This document shows, piece by piece, positions 9,109 through 16,071 of a stretch of DNA of 36,923 bases (the stretch's first letter is position 1; every line of letters begins with the position of its first letter). This stretch comes from Mesorhizobium sp. (lineage in GTDB: Bacteria; Pseudomonadota; Alphaproteobacteria; Rhizobiales; Rhizobiaceae). A program made the position numbers and the translations under genes. Under the pieces are notes generated by a model that ran no database searches, was not told the origin of the DNA, and was given only the letters and a program-made list of their open reading frames with translations. Where the stretch lies: assembly GCF_017306585.1 (NCBI RefSeq), contig NZ_JAFKIC010000159.1, positions 1-36,923 of the forward strand, in the 5' to 3' direction.

Positions 9109-9789
9109 ATGACGGAAGCCCAACCGGAAGGTGCAAAGAAAAAGCGCGGCGCGAAGAAGGCGCCGCCGCGCTTCAGCCGCGAGCAGGCCGATGTGCGCCG
9201 CTCCATGCTGATCGAGGCGGCGACGCGCTGCCTTTCGGTGGGCGGCATCGGCGCTTTCACCATCGATCGGATCTGCAAGGAGGCCGGCGTGTCGCGCGGC
9301 CTCATCAACCATCATTTCGAAAGCCTCGACGGGCTGCTGGTCGAGGTCTACAAATCCTCGCTCTACGCCTCGGTCAACAACCAGATCGCCGAAGCCAAGC
9401 GCCGCCGCGCCGAGGCCTCCGACTGGCCGCCGGAGGCAGCGCTTGCCGCGTTGGTGCGCTCCAACTTCTCATCCGAATATTTCAGCCGCGAGAACCTTTT
9501 GATCTGGCTGTCGCTATGGGGCGAGATCGCCGTCAATCCGCGCCTCAAGGCGGCGCATCGCGAACTCTACGACGCCTACCGGGCGGAACTGGCGGAGGAC
9601 ATCGCCGCAGTCGCCGTGCGGCGCGGCAGGCAAGTCGACGCGCCGGCTCAGGCGCGCAATTTCATCGCGCTCGTCGACGGGCTCTGGCTCGAATGGTGCC
9701 TTGACGAAAGCGTGGTGACGCCACAGGCGGCGGAAGCGGCCGGCTTCGAAATGCTCGAGGCGCAGTTGGGGACTTTGCGAGACGAGTAA
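9109..9789 (+). CDS. TetR-family regulator (BetI-like)
   Basis: A 226-residue repressor-type protein. After a basic, lysine-rich leader (1-20), residues 30-75 form the TetR DNA-binding domain with the helix-turn-helix IDRICKEAGVSRGLINHHF. The rest is an all-helical ligand domain resembling BetI-type regulators (LIWLSLWGEI, LVDGLWLEWCLDE). The gene is 46 nt downstream of the binding-protein gene on the same strand and may be cotranscribed with it. It is the only TetR gene in the window, so it is the best candidate to bind the two matching palindromes at 1607 and 12229. No such palindrome lies before its own start. The ligand is unknown. Being BetI-like, in a neighbourhood of amine-type oxidoreductases, makes an ammonium or N-methyl compound possible. 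Confidence 0.88.
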   Translation: MTEAQPEGAKKKRGAKKAPPRFSREQADVRRSMLIEAATRCLSVGGIGAFTIDRICKEAGVSRGLINHHFESLDGLLVEVYKSSLYASVNNQIAEAKRRRAEASDWPPEAALAALVRSNFSSEYFSRENLLIWLSLWGEIAVNPRLKAAHRELYDAYRAELAEDIAAVAVRRGRQVDAPAQARNFIALVDGLWLEWCLDESVVTPQAAEAAGFEMLEAQLGTLRDE

Positions 9790-9801
9790 CGATTGGAAGT
9801 C

Positions 9802-9977
9802 GGCGCGAGGCCCCCCTCTCTGGCCTGCCGGCCATCTCCCCCTCAAGGGGGGAGATTGGCAGCTTCGCGGTATCATCTCCTCTTTCAACGTCGGCGATTG
9901 GCGAAAGCCGTAGTGACATCCAATCTCCCCCCTTGAGGGGGAGATGCCCGGCAGGGCAGAGAGGGGGGCCTCGCGCC
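9802..9977. repeat. Palindromic intergenic repeat with nested hairpins (MITE/RIME-like)
   Basis: Two 58-nt arms (9802-9859 and 9920-9977) are inverted copies around a 60-nt spacer. They differ at only two positions. Each arm folds on itself twice: a small hairpin with loop TGCC, and a larger one, ATCTCCCC/GGGGAGAT, around CTCAAG. The two differences between the arms are a matched pair in the small stem (TGGCC/GGCCA in one arm, TGCCC/GGGCA in the other), so base pairing is kept. I recall very similar sequences scattered through Mesorhizobium genomes, but this was not searched. The repeat lies between convergent genes and may also act as a transcription terminator. No coding potential is seen in the spacer. 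Confidence 0.8.
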
Positions 9978-10070
9978 AACCCCTCAATTCAGCGGCGAAC
10001 CGCCCTCGCGTTTGCGGGTCTGCGACGTGCGGCGGTGCGTTCCATGCTTGTCTGGACCTCCTTGTTCGAC

Positions 10071-10114
10071 GCAATTGCGAGGGAAAACCGCTTCGCACGT
10101 TTCCTGGAATTGCT
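10071..10114. repeat. Short dispersed rhizobial intergenic motif
   Basis: GCAATTGCGAGGGAAAACCG opens this segment and TTTCCTGGAATTGC closes it, forming an imperfect inverted repeat just past the stop of the dehydrogenase gene (minus strand). I recall a motif like this (GAGCAATTCCAGGAAA... in reverse) recurring near gene ends in Rhizobium and Mesorhizobium genomes. That is memory, not a search. It may contribute to 3'-end formation. Confidence 0.45.
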
Positions 10115-10115
10115 C

Positions 10116-12218
10116 CTATTCGGCTGCCGTGCGCATATCGAAATCCGCCACCGCGTCGACGATCGGCGTGTCGCGGCGGTAGGGCCGCGAGCCGACATCG
10201 GCGCCGATCTCGCGCGCGAGCTTGTGGCCGCTGTGCACCGCATGCGCGATGGCGCCCGGCGCCAGTGTGTCGCCGATGCGGTCGATGCCGCGGATGCCGG
10301 CGGTCGCGAGATCGTCGGCGCGTTGCGTCAGGGCTTCGAAGAGTTCGCCGCGCGGCAGGCGCAGCCCGACGATCAGCACCGAGCGGCAGGCGAGGCGGGT
10401 CTCTTCACCGGTGAACAGATGCGCGAGCGTCGCCGTCTCGCCGTCGAAGGATTTCAGCAGATGCAGCGTCGTCACCGGAACGTTGCGCCTTGCCAGCGCG
10501 CGATGCACCAGCGGCAACTCATTGGTCATGATCGTCCAGGCGGAGGCCTGGCCGGCCGGGGTGACATAGCTGACCGGAATGCCTTGCGCGGCGAGATGCT
10601 CGGTCAGCACGCCGCCCATGTAGTAATTGTCGAAATCGAAGACGAGCGTCGGCCCTTCCGGCATCCGTCCGGCGGCGATGTCGTCGGGCGTGAAGACGCC
10701 GGGATGGTCGAGCCGGCCGACGGGAATCTCCAGCGAGGAATAGAGCATGTTCGTCCAGCGGGCGCCGGTCGCCAGCACGACGCGGTCGGGCGCGAGATCG
10801 ACGATCTCGTCGACGCCCAGCGCGCTTTCGGCGTAAAGCGAGACATTGCTCATCTCGCCAAGCCGGCCGAGCCGGTAATCGACGACACGGTTCCAGGCCG
10901 ACAGGCCGGGCAAGGTCTTCTCGAATGTCAGGCGTCCGCCAAAATTCCGGTTGGCGTCGGCAAGCGTCACCTCATGGCCGCGACGGCCAAGCGTCAGCGC
11001 GCATTCGAGGCCGGCGGGACCGCCGCCGACGATCAGGATACGCTCCGGCCTGTCGGCGCGCCCGGCGCGTTCGGGGTGCCAGCCGCGCCGCCATTCCTCA
11101 CCCGCCGTCGGGTTCTGGGTGCAGCGCACCGGCACGCCGTCATGCCAGCTCGAAATGCAGATGTTGCAGCCGATGCATTCGCGGATTTCGGTCTCGCGGC
11201 CCTCACGGATCTTGGCCGGCAGGAAGGGGTCGGCGATCGAGGGCCGCGCGCCGCCGATGAAGTCGAGCACGCCGCGCCTGATCTGCGACACCATCGTGTC
11301 GGGGGAGGTGAAGCGGCCGACGCCGACCACCGGCTTCTTCGTCAGCGACTTGACGAAATCGATCACCGGTTCATGGCTGCCTTCGCCGGTGAAGCGCGAT
11401 GCCGAACAGTCGGTCGGGCTGGAATCCATCTTGACGTCGAACAGGTCGGGAAGATCGGCGAGCAGCTCGACCAGTTCATGCGCTTCGGAAGGCTGGTTGC
11501 GGCCGGGCCGGCCGCGCAATTCCTCCAGGCTGACCCGCAGCGCCACGCCGCAATCCGTGCCGACCGCGTCCTTGGTGACCTCGATCATCTCGCGCACGAA
11601 GCGCACCCGGTTCTCGATCGATCCTCCGTATTCGTCCGAGCGGTGGTTGTATTCCGGCAGCAGGAATTCGTAGCCGAGATAACCCATGCCGGCATAGACG
11701 TAGACGATGTCGAAGCCGGCCGTGCGCGCCTTGCGCGCCGCCTGCGCCTGGCATCGCAAAACCTCCTTGATGTCGGCCCTGTCCATGGTCTTGGGCCTGA
11801 GATTGCCCATGAAGCCGACATGGGTGGCCATCCACGGAATGCCCGACGGCGAGAGTGGCGGCAGGCGGCTCGCCCTATTCATGACGGAGGCGCCGCCATG
11901 CCAGAGCTCGACGCCGGCAAGCGATCCGTGACGGTGCACCGCTTCCGTCATCAGCGCATGGGCGCGGATGTCGTTGTCGTCCCAGAGCGTGGCGAAGGGA
12001 AGCGGCGCGTCGTCGGAGGTCGGGTCGATCGAACAGGCGCCGGTGCAGATCACGCCCCAGCCGCCCTCGGCCTTGGCTTCACGGAAGGCCGCGCGGACGC
12101 GCGGCAGGGCGTTGGTCATGCCGCTCGCATGCGGCACCTGGTAGAAGCGGTTGGGCGCCGTGACAGGCCCGATCCGCATCGGCTCGAACAGGATTTCATA
12201 GCGGGGATTGCAGGTCAT
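10116..12218 (-). CDS. Trimethylamine dehydrogenase-family flavin/4Fe-4S oxidoreductase, possibly an N-methylproline demethylase
   Basis: A 700-residue cytoplasmic enzyme of the TMADH/2,4-dienoyl-CoA reductase type. An N-terminal FMN-binding TIM barrel (1-345) is followed by the 4Fe-4S ligands C348, C351, C354 and C366 (CIGCNICISSWHDGVPVRC), then a nucleotide-binding domain starting with ILIVGGGPAGLECAL at 394. The sequence around YVYAGMGYLGYEFLLPE and RPSIADPFLP is clearly TMADH-like. Family members demethylate tertiary amines and release formaldehyde. By eye, the TMADH active-site His three residues after the conserved Tyr is Met178 here, and the Tyr before CSI is Ala61. A substrate other than trimethylamine, such as an N-methylated amino acid, is therefore likely. 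The start is the ATG at 12218; a longer frame runs through the palindrome. Regulation is probably through the operator at 12229-12268. Confidence 0.83.
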   Translation of the reverse strand: MTCNPRYEILFEPMRIGPVTAPNRFYQVPHASGMTNALPRVRAAFREAKAEGGWGVICTGACSIDPTSDDAPLPFATLWDDNDIRAHALMTEAVHRHGSLAGVELWHGGASVMNRASRLPPLSPSGIPWMATHVGFMGNLRPKTMDRADIKEVLRCQAQAARKARTAGFDIVYVYAGMGYLGYEFLLPEYNHRSDEYGGSIENRVRFVREMIEVTKDAVGTDCGVALRVSLEELRGRPGRNQPSEAHELVELLADLPDLFDVKMDSSPTDCSASRFTGEGSHEPVIDFVKSLTKKPVVGVGRFTSPDTMVSQIRRGVLDFIGGARPSIADPFLPAKIREGRETEIRECIGCNICISSWHDGVPVRCTQNPTAGEEWRRGWHPERAGRADRPERILIVGGGPAGLECALTLGRRGHEVTLADANRNFGGRLTFEKTLPGLSAWNRVVDYRLGRLGEMSNVSLYAESALGVDEIVDLAPDRVVLATGARWTNMLYSSLEIPVGRLDHPGVFTPDDIAAGRMPEGPTLVFDFDNYYMGGVLTEHLAAQGIPVSYVTPAGQASAWTIMTNELPLVHRALARRNVPVTTLHLLKSFDGETATLAHLFTGEETRLACRSVLIVGLRLPRGELFEALTQRADDLATAGIRGIDRIGDTLAPGAIAHAVHSGHKLAREIGADVGSRPYRRDTPIVDAVADFDMRTAAE

Positions 12219-12228
12219 CTGGGCTCGG

Positions 12229-12268
12229 CGAATATGCTTGTTGTACGATCGTTCAACAAGCATATTCG
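12229..12268. promoter_or_regulatory. Long palindromic operator upstream of the TMADH-like gene
   Basis: Perfect 15-nt arms (12229-12243 and 12254-12268) surround TACGATCGTT. Apart from one mismatched pair the whole 40 nt is a palindrome. The core TTGTACGATCGTTCAA matches the site at 1607-1650 except for the central base. It ends 10 nt before the ATG at 12218, the same spacing as the other site, again with no Shine-Dalgarno in the gap. Read on the minus strand it contains TTGTTG and CATATT hexamers 17 nt apart, so it may cover the promoter of a nearly leaderless transcript. A TetR-type operator is the simplest reading. The rest of the interval up to about 12464 shows nothing I can name. Confidence 0.7.
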
Positions 12269-12464
12269 CGAGCGCCGAGGAACGCAATGGCCAAAGCGCG
12301 GGCACCTGGTTCGTAGCCAGCGGACCGTCTTGAAAGCATGCTGGCAGCGGCTTTGGAAAGCTCGCTGTCGATTTGTCGAGGATGAGGATGCCTGTGCGAG
12401 GGATGGCTACGCGGCAGGTTCGATGCGGCCGGCCCGTCTCGCCTGCAATGAGGCTGGGACGGAT

Positions 12465-12491
12465 CGGCTGGGGACCGAGGGTCCCCAGCCG
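12465..12491 (-). terminator. Stable GC hairpin after the murein hydrolase gene
   Basis: A perfect 12-bp stem, CGGCTGGGGACC (12465-12476) with GGTCCCCAGCCG (12480-12491), closes a 3-nt loop. It lies 32 nt past the stop of the minus-strand murein hydrolase gene, so it is placed as a terminator. No run of T follows on the minus strand, so it may instead protect the mRNA end. Confidence 0.5.
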
Positions 12492-12523
12492 GCCGCAGAT
12501 ACGAGACTACACCCCGGCGGCGA

Positions 12524-14458
12524 TCAAGGCTCCAGGGTATTGATATTGCCGGCGGTCTGCTGATCAGCCACGCGCGCCGCCGAGATTCTGTTCGACAGAT
12601 ACCGTCCGACCAGGCCGATCGCCAGCACCGCCAGCGAGCCGCCAAAGCCGGGCAGGACGCTTCCGCCGACGGCCGCCACGCCCTTCATGATGGTCTGCAG
12701 TACGGTGTCATTGGCAAAAAACGTCGGCAGAATGTCGAGGATGGTCGTCATCCCGGCCGAAGGCGTGGTGGTCGTGGTGACTTGCCCGAGCACCTGCAGG
12801 ACCTTGGCCAGATCCGGATTGCTGGTCAGCACATCCGGCGGAATCGCCTGGCGAAGCTGATCGAGAATCTTGACCACGTCGGGAGGAATCGGATGCACGC
12901 CCAATTGTGCGGCGATCGACTTTGCCAGGTCGATCACCTTCTGCAGATCGGCTGGCGGCGTGGCCGAAGTCAGGGTCTGTACTTGCGACAGCAGCGAACC
13001 GAGCCCGTCAGGCGCCGTTGTCGTCGTGCCGGCGCCATTGGTGGCGTTGACGATGGCGCTGTTGCCCACGCCAAGCGCGCCAAATATGCCGCTTATCCAG
13101 GCGAGAATCCTGCCTCTGCGCGCATCGATGGCGATGGTCGAACCCTTGGCGACGAGATCTCCTTCCGTGGTCTTCACCCGTTTGTCGCTCAGCCGCCGCG
13201 GTTCGGCGGTGTTGAGCGCTGCCGAGGTCGCGGCGTCGACGACGCCTGTCGTCGGCAAGCCATTGTCATTCTGGAAGGCCAGCAAGGCGGCCGCCGTCAG
13301 CGACCCGAATTTACCGTCTATGTCGCCGAGTTTGTAGCCCAGCGCCACGAGGCGCCGCTGCAAAGTCTCAACGCCTACACTGTCGTCTCCGCGCTGCAAC
13401 GGTCTGGCCACGTCGTCGTTCCCCCCTTCCAGGATGTCGGAGCCGTCGCTCCGGACATCGAAGTTGTACAAATTGTTCTTCCTCATGATCGATTTCAGAA
13501 GTTCGCCATAGTTCGGATCGGTGGCGTAGACACCGGTGAGGGCGTCGGCAAACCGGTCAGGACTGTTGATGAACTTGCGGGCGTTGGCGTAGACGCCGGC
13601 GGTTCCGAGCAGCTTTCCGTGAAGGATGAATGCTTCGTCCAGGCTGTCGAAGACCCGGAAGGCGGCATGCACCTTTACCGCCTTGCCGCCGATGACTTCC
13701 GTCGTCAGTGCCGTCACGGAGGGCTGGTCGCCCTTCGCCTTGATGCCGAAAGGATTGTTCGATCCCGCGGGCATCCTCGTTCCGTACGCGCTCTCCAACG
13801 CCCACTGGGCCAGCGTCACCGACGCCGGCACGCCCCACTGGCGCTGGGTCGCCTGGGCCGCCTTGATGACCGCGAGCGAAAAGCGGTCGGGAATGGCCGC
13901 GAGGTCGTCGGGCTGCTCTTCTTCCTCGTGGGTTTCGTCCTGGTCCTCGGGCAGGTCCTCGGTAAAGCTGTCATCTCCGGCGAAGGCCCAGGCGGGCGGA
14001 TTGTTCCAGCCGGCATCGGCGGCCTGCCTCAACCAGGCCGGTGCGTTGGCCGACCGGCCTTGGGCGCCCCAGGTCAGTTTGCTCCTGTCGTCGACATTGA
14101 GGCCGAACCCGATATGCAGCGTCGACGGGCCCATATATCCCACGCCAGCACCTATCCCCGTCGCGCCATGCGCCGCGGCGGCGGTGACGAACTTGGTCAC
14201 GGTCCTGCTGGCCTGGGTATCGCTGAAGGTCTGCACCCTGCCGTTTACGATCAACTGAAGGTCCGCGGCCCGACCGCCATTGTGACGTGTCGAGCCCGTG
14301 CTTCGGCCGCTCGTGCCGGGCTGCCCGCCCGATGTGACGAAAATCTTGTCTATTCCAGCCGCGCTTCCGGCCTTGCGGAGAACGGCTTCCAATTCCTTGC
14401 TAATAGGGCGGTCGCGAATTTTTCCCGCCAAACCAGATTGATCAATTTCAACCATCAT
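12524..14458 (-). CDS. Multidomain murein hydrolase (M15-like, glucosaminidase-like, PG-binding, hydrophobic C-terminus)
   Basis: A 644-residue protein with at least four parts. Residues 20-120 look like an M15-type D-Ala-D-Ala peptidase, with HNGGRAADLQ and STLHIGFG offering the His, Asp and His zinc ligands. Residues 190-335 match the FlgJ/glucosaminidase fold (VTLAQWALESAYGTRMPAGSNNPFGIKA with its catalytic-type Glu, then an AFRVFDSLDEAF segment). Residues 355-417 are a peptidoglycan-binding repeat (VETLQRRLVALGYKLGDIDG). The rest is a Thr/Pro/Ala-rich region with hydrophobic helices near 450-470 and 590-625. An acidic linker (EDQDETHEEEEQPDD) separates the first two domains. No N-terminal signal peptide is seen, as in phage endolysins. 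GGGGGG at 14462-14467 precedes two adjacent ATGs (14458, 14455); either could be the start. The gene stands alone, with no other phage genes nearby. Confidence 0.75.
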   Translation of the reverse strand: MMVEIDQSGLAGKIRDRPISKELEAVLRKAGSAAGIDKIFVTSGGQPGTSGRSTGSTRHNGGRAADLQLIVNGRVQTFSDTQASRTVTKFVTAAAAHGATGIGAGVGYMGPSTLHIGFGLNVDDRSKLTWGAQGRSANAPAWLRQAADAGWNNPPAWAFAGDDSFTEDLPEDQDETHEEEEQPDDLAAIPDRFSLAVIKAAQATQRQWGVPASVTLAQWALESAYGTRMPAGSNNPFGIKAKGDQPSVTALTTEVIGGKAVKVHAAFRVFDSLDEAFILHGKLLGTAGVYANARKFINSPDRFADALTGVYATDPNYGELLKSIMRKNNLYNFDVRSDGSDILEGGNDDVARPLQRGDDSVGVETLQRRLVALGYKLGDIDGKFGSLTAAALLAFQNDNGLPTTGVVDAATSAALNTAEPRRLSDKRVKTTEGDLVAKGSTIAIDARRGRILAWISGIFGALGVGNSAIVNATNGAGTTTTAPDGLGSLLSQVQTLTSATPPADLQKVIDLAKSIAAQLGVHPIPPDVVKILDQLRQAIPPDVLTSNPDLAKVLQVLGQVTTTTTPSAGMTTILDILPTFFANDTVLQTIMKGVAAVGGSVLPGFGGSLAVLAIGLVGRYLSNRISAARVADQQTAGNINTLEP

Positions 14459-14900
14459 CACCCCCCAGTGAAAGATGCCAAAGAAACAAGAATTTCAGAC
14501 TATTTCTAATTTAGGAATTCTGCAACAATTTGCTTTCCGTGATGATTTCCAATGCATGAAGCCCAAGAGATGATTGGTGGGATTCAATAGCCTAACTGTT
14601 TCATAGTGACACAAAATTCCCCATAAGGTCTCAGACCTTGTGCGTGCCATCGTGGCAATCAAGCTACTTTCGCCTGACAGCGGTAAGATTGCCGCCAGGC
14701 AGTCGCTTTTGCTGCGCAATTTATCCTAGCCTTTGCCTAAGTTGATGATTTGGCAGGGATTCGCATGATGGCTGGAGCAGGGAAGGATTGTTGCCGGACT
14801 TCTGCCCGACAGGCCTTCGCCAGTTCTGAACAGACCTGTGGAATGCTCATGCCGCCGGCGTGGCCGGCCACGCTCGTCACTACGACCGGCCATGCAGTAT
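14459..14900. other. 442-nt gap, comparatively AT-rich, no gene recognised
   Basis: The stretch from about 14480 to 14620 is visibly richer in A and T than the rest of the window. It should hold the promoter of the murein hydrolase gene, but I cannot fix one. A perfect 15-nt palindrome AAGGTCTCAGACCTT is at 14625-14639. A 74-codon minus-strand frame (14495-14719) has no ribosome site and no recognisable features, so it is not called. Confidence 0.5.
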
Positions 14901-16040
14901 TCAGGCGATCAGGTCGGGTCCGATCTCGCGAAACACGGGTGTGCCGGCGAGCTTGAGGCCGTTGGCGATATCCTCGAGCAGGATGTCGAGCACTTTGGCG
15001 ACGCCAGCCTCTCCGGCCGATGCGCCGAACAGAGCCGCCCGGCCGACCGCCGCCGCGCAGGCGCCGCTGGCCCTTGCCTTGATGACGTCCATGCCGGTGC
15101 GGATGCCGGAATCGATGAGGATCGGGATGTCCGGGCCCAGCGCATGGCGGATAGCGGGCAAGGCATCGATGCTCGAAATGGCGCTGTCGAGCTGGCGGCC
15201 ACCATGGTTGGAGACCCAGATGCCGTCGGCCCCCGCCGCCACGAGACCGGCCGCGTCGCCGGCATGCAGTACGCCCTTGACCACCAGCGGTCCCTTCCAC
15301 CAGTCGCGGATGCGGCGGAAATCCTCCCAGCCGAAACCGGCATGGAGATTGGCGCCGACGCGCGCGGCGATGGTCAGTCCGGCGCTGGTGTCGCCGAGAT
15401 AGCCGCGCACATTCTCGAATTGCGGCAGCCCGCCGCGCAGCAGGCGCAGCGACCAGCCGGGATGGAGCATGCCTTCGAGGAGGTGCCGGGGCGAGGGGCG
15501 CAGCGGGATCGAGATGCCGTTCCTGAGGTCTTTTTCGCGCTTTCCCCCGGCCTGCAGGTCGACGGTGACCACCAGCGTCGAATAGTCGGTCTCTTCGGCC
15601 CGGCGCGCCAGCTGCCTGACGAAATCCAGATCCTTGAGCACGTAAAGCTGAAACCAGAGCGGCCCTTGCACCGCCTTGGCCATGCGCTCGATGCTCGTCG
15701 TCGACATGGTGGACAGCGTGTAGGGAATGCCGCGCGCCGCGGCGGCCCTGGCGATGGCGATGTCGGCCTGCGGCCAGACCAGCGCGCAGGAGCCCATCGG
15801 GCTGATCACCAGCGGCGTCGGCAGGTTCTGCGACCATAGGGAAATCGAGAGGTCCGGCCGCGATACGTCGGTCAGCACGCGCGGTATGAGCCGGATGCGC
15901 TCGAAATCGGCGCGGTTGGCGGCGAGCGTCAGTTCCTGCCCGGCGCCGCCGTCGACGAATTCGAAGATCGATTTCGGCAGGCGCCGGCGCGCGAGCTGGC
16001 GGAAATCCTCGACCGAAACCATGCGATCGAGCAATGCCAT
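14901..16040 (-). CDS. FMN-dependent alpha-hydroxy-acid oxidase/dehydrogenase
   Basis: A 379-residue TIM-barrel flavoenzyme of the LldD, glycolate oxidase and mandelate dehydrogenase family, which oxidises an L-2-hydroxy acid to the keto acid. The catalytic His279 and substrate-binding Arg282 lie in SNHGGRQLD; Lys255 (LVVKG) and Tyr133 (QLYV) are also in place. FMN phosphate contacts are in ILIDSGIRTGMDV and AAAVGRAALFG. The N-terminal FEFVDGGAGQE has Phe28 where most members have the carboxylate-binding Tyr. It is last in a three-gene minus-strand run, 31 nt after the beta-decarboxylating dehydrogenase gene, so it probably acts in the same pathway. The substrate is unknown. The downstream gene is convergent or absent. 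Confidence 0.88.
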   Translation of the reverse strand: MALLDRMVSVEDFRQLARRRLPKSIFEFVDGGAGQELTLAANRADFERIRLIPRVLTDVSRPDLSISLWSQNLPTPLVISPMGSCALVWPQADIAIARAAAARGIPYTLSTMSTTSIERMAKAVQGPLWFQLYVLKDLDFVRQLARRAEETDYSTLVVTVDLQAGGKREKDLRNGISIPLRPSPRHLLEGMLHPGWSLRLLRGGLPQFENVRGYLGDTSAGLTIAARVGANLHAGFGWEDFRRIRDWWKGPLVVKGVLHAGDAAGLVAAGADGIWVSNHGGRQLDSAISSIDALPAIRHALGPDIPILIDSGIRTGMDVIKARASGACAAAVGRAALFGASAGEAGVAKVLDILLEDIANGLKLAGTPVFREIGPDLIA

Positions 16041-16071
16041 CGGTCAGAATCCGCCGGTCGGCCGCACGGCC

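Noticed and set aside
12219-12305. Upstream start at 12305 for the TMADH-like gene
   Set aside because: The extension also runs through the palindrome; the ATG at 12218 gives the normal family N-terminus.
9933-12563. A plus-strand open frame of 876 codons opposite the TMADH-like gene
   Set aside because: It is antisense to a gene with clear family motifs, has low-complexity Arg/Ala/Gly-rich content and no ribosome site. Long antisense frames are common in GC-rich DNA.
14495-14719. A 74-codon minus-strand frame in the AT-rich gap
   Set aside because: No ribosome site, no domain features, and codon use unlike that of neighbouring genes.
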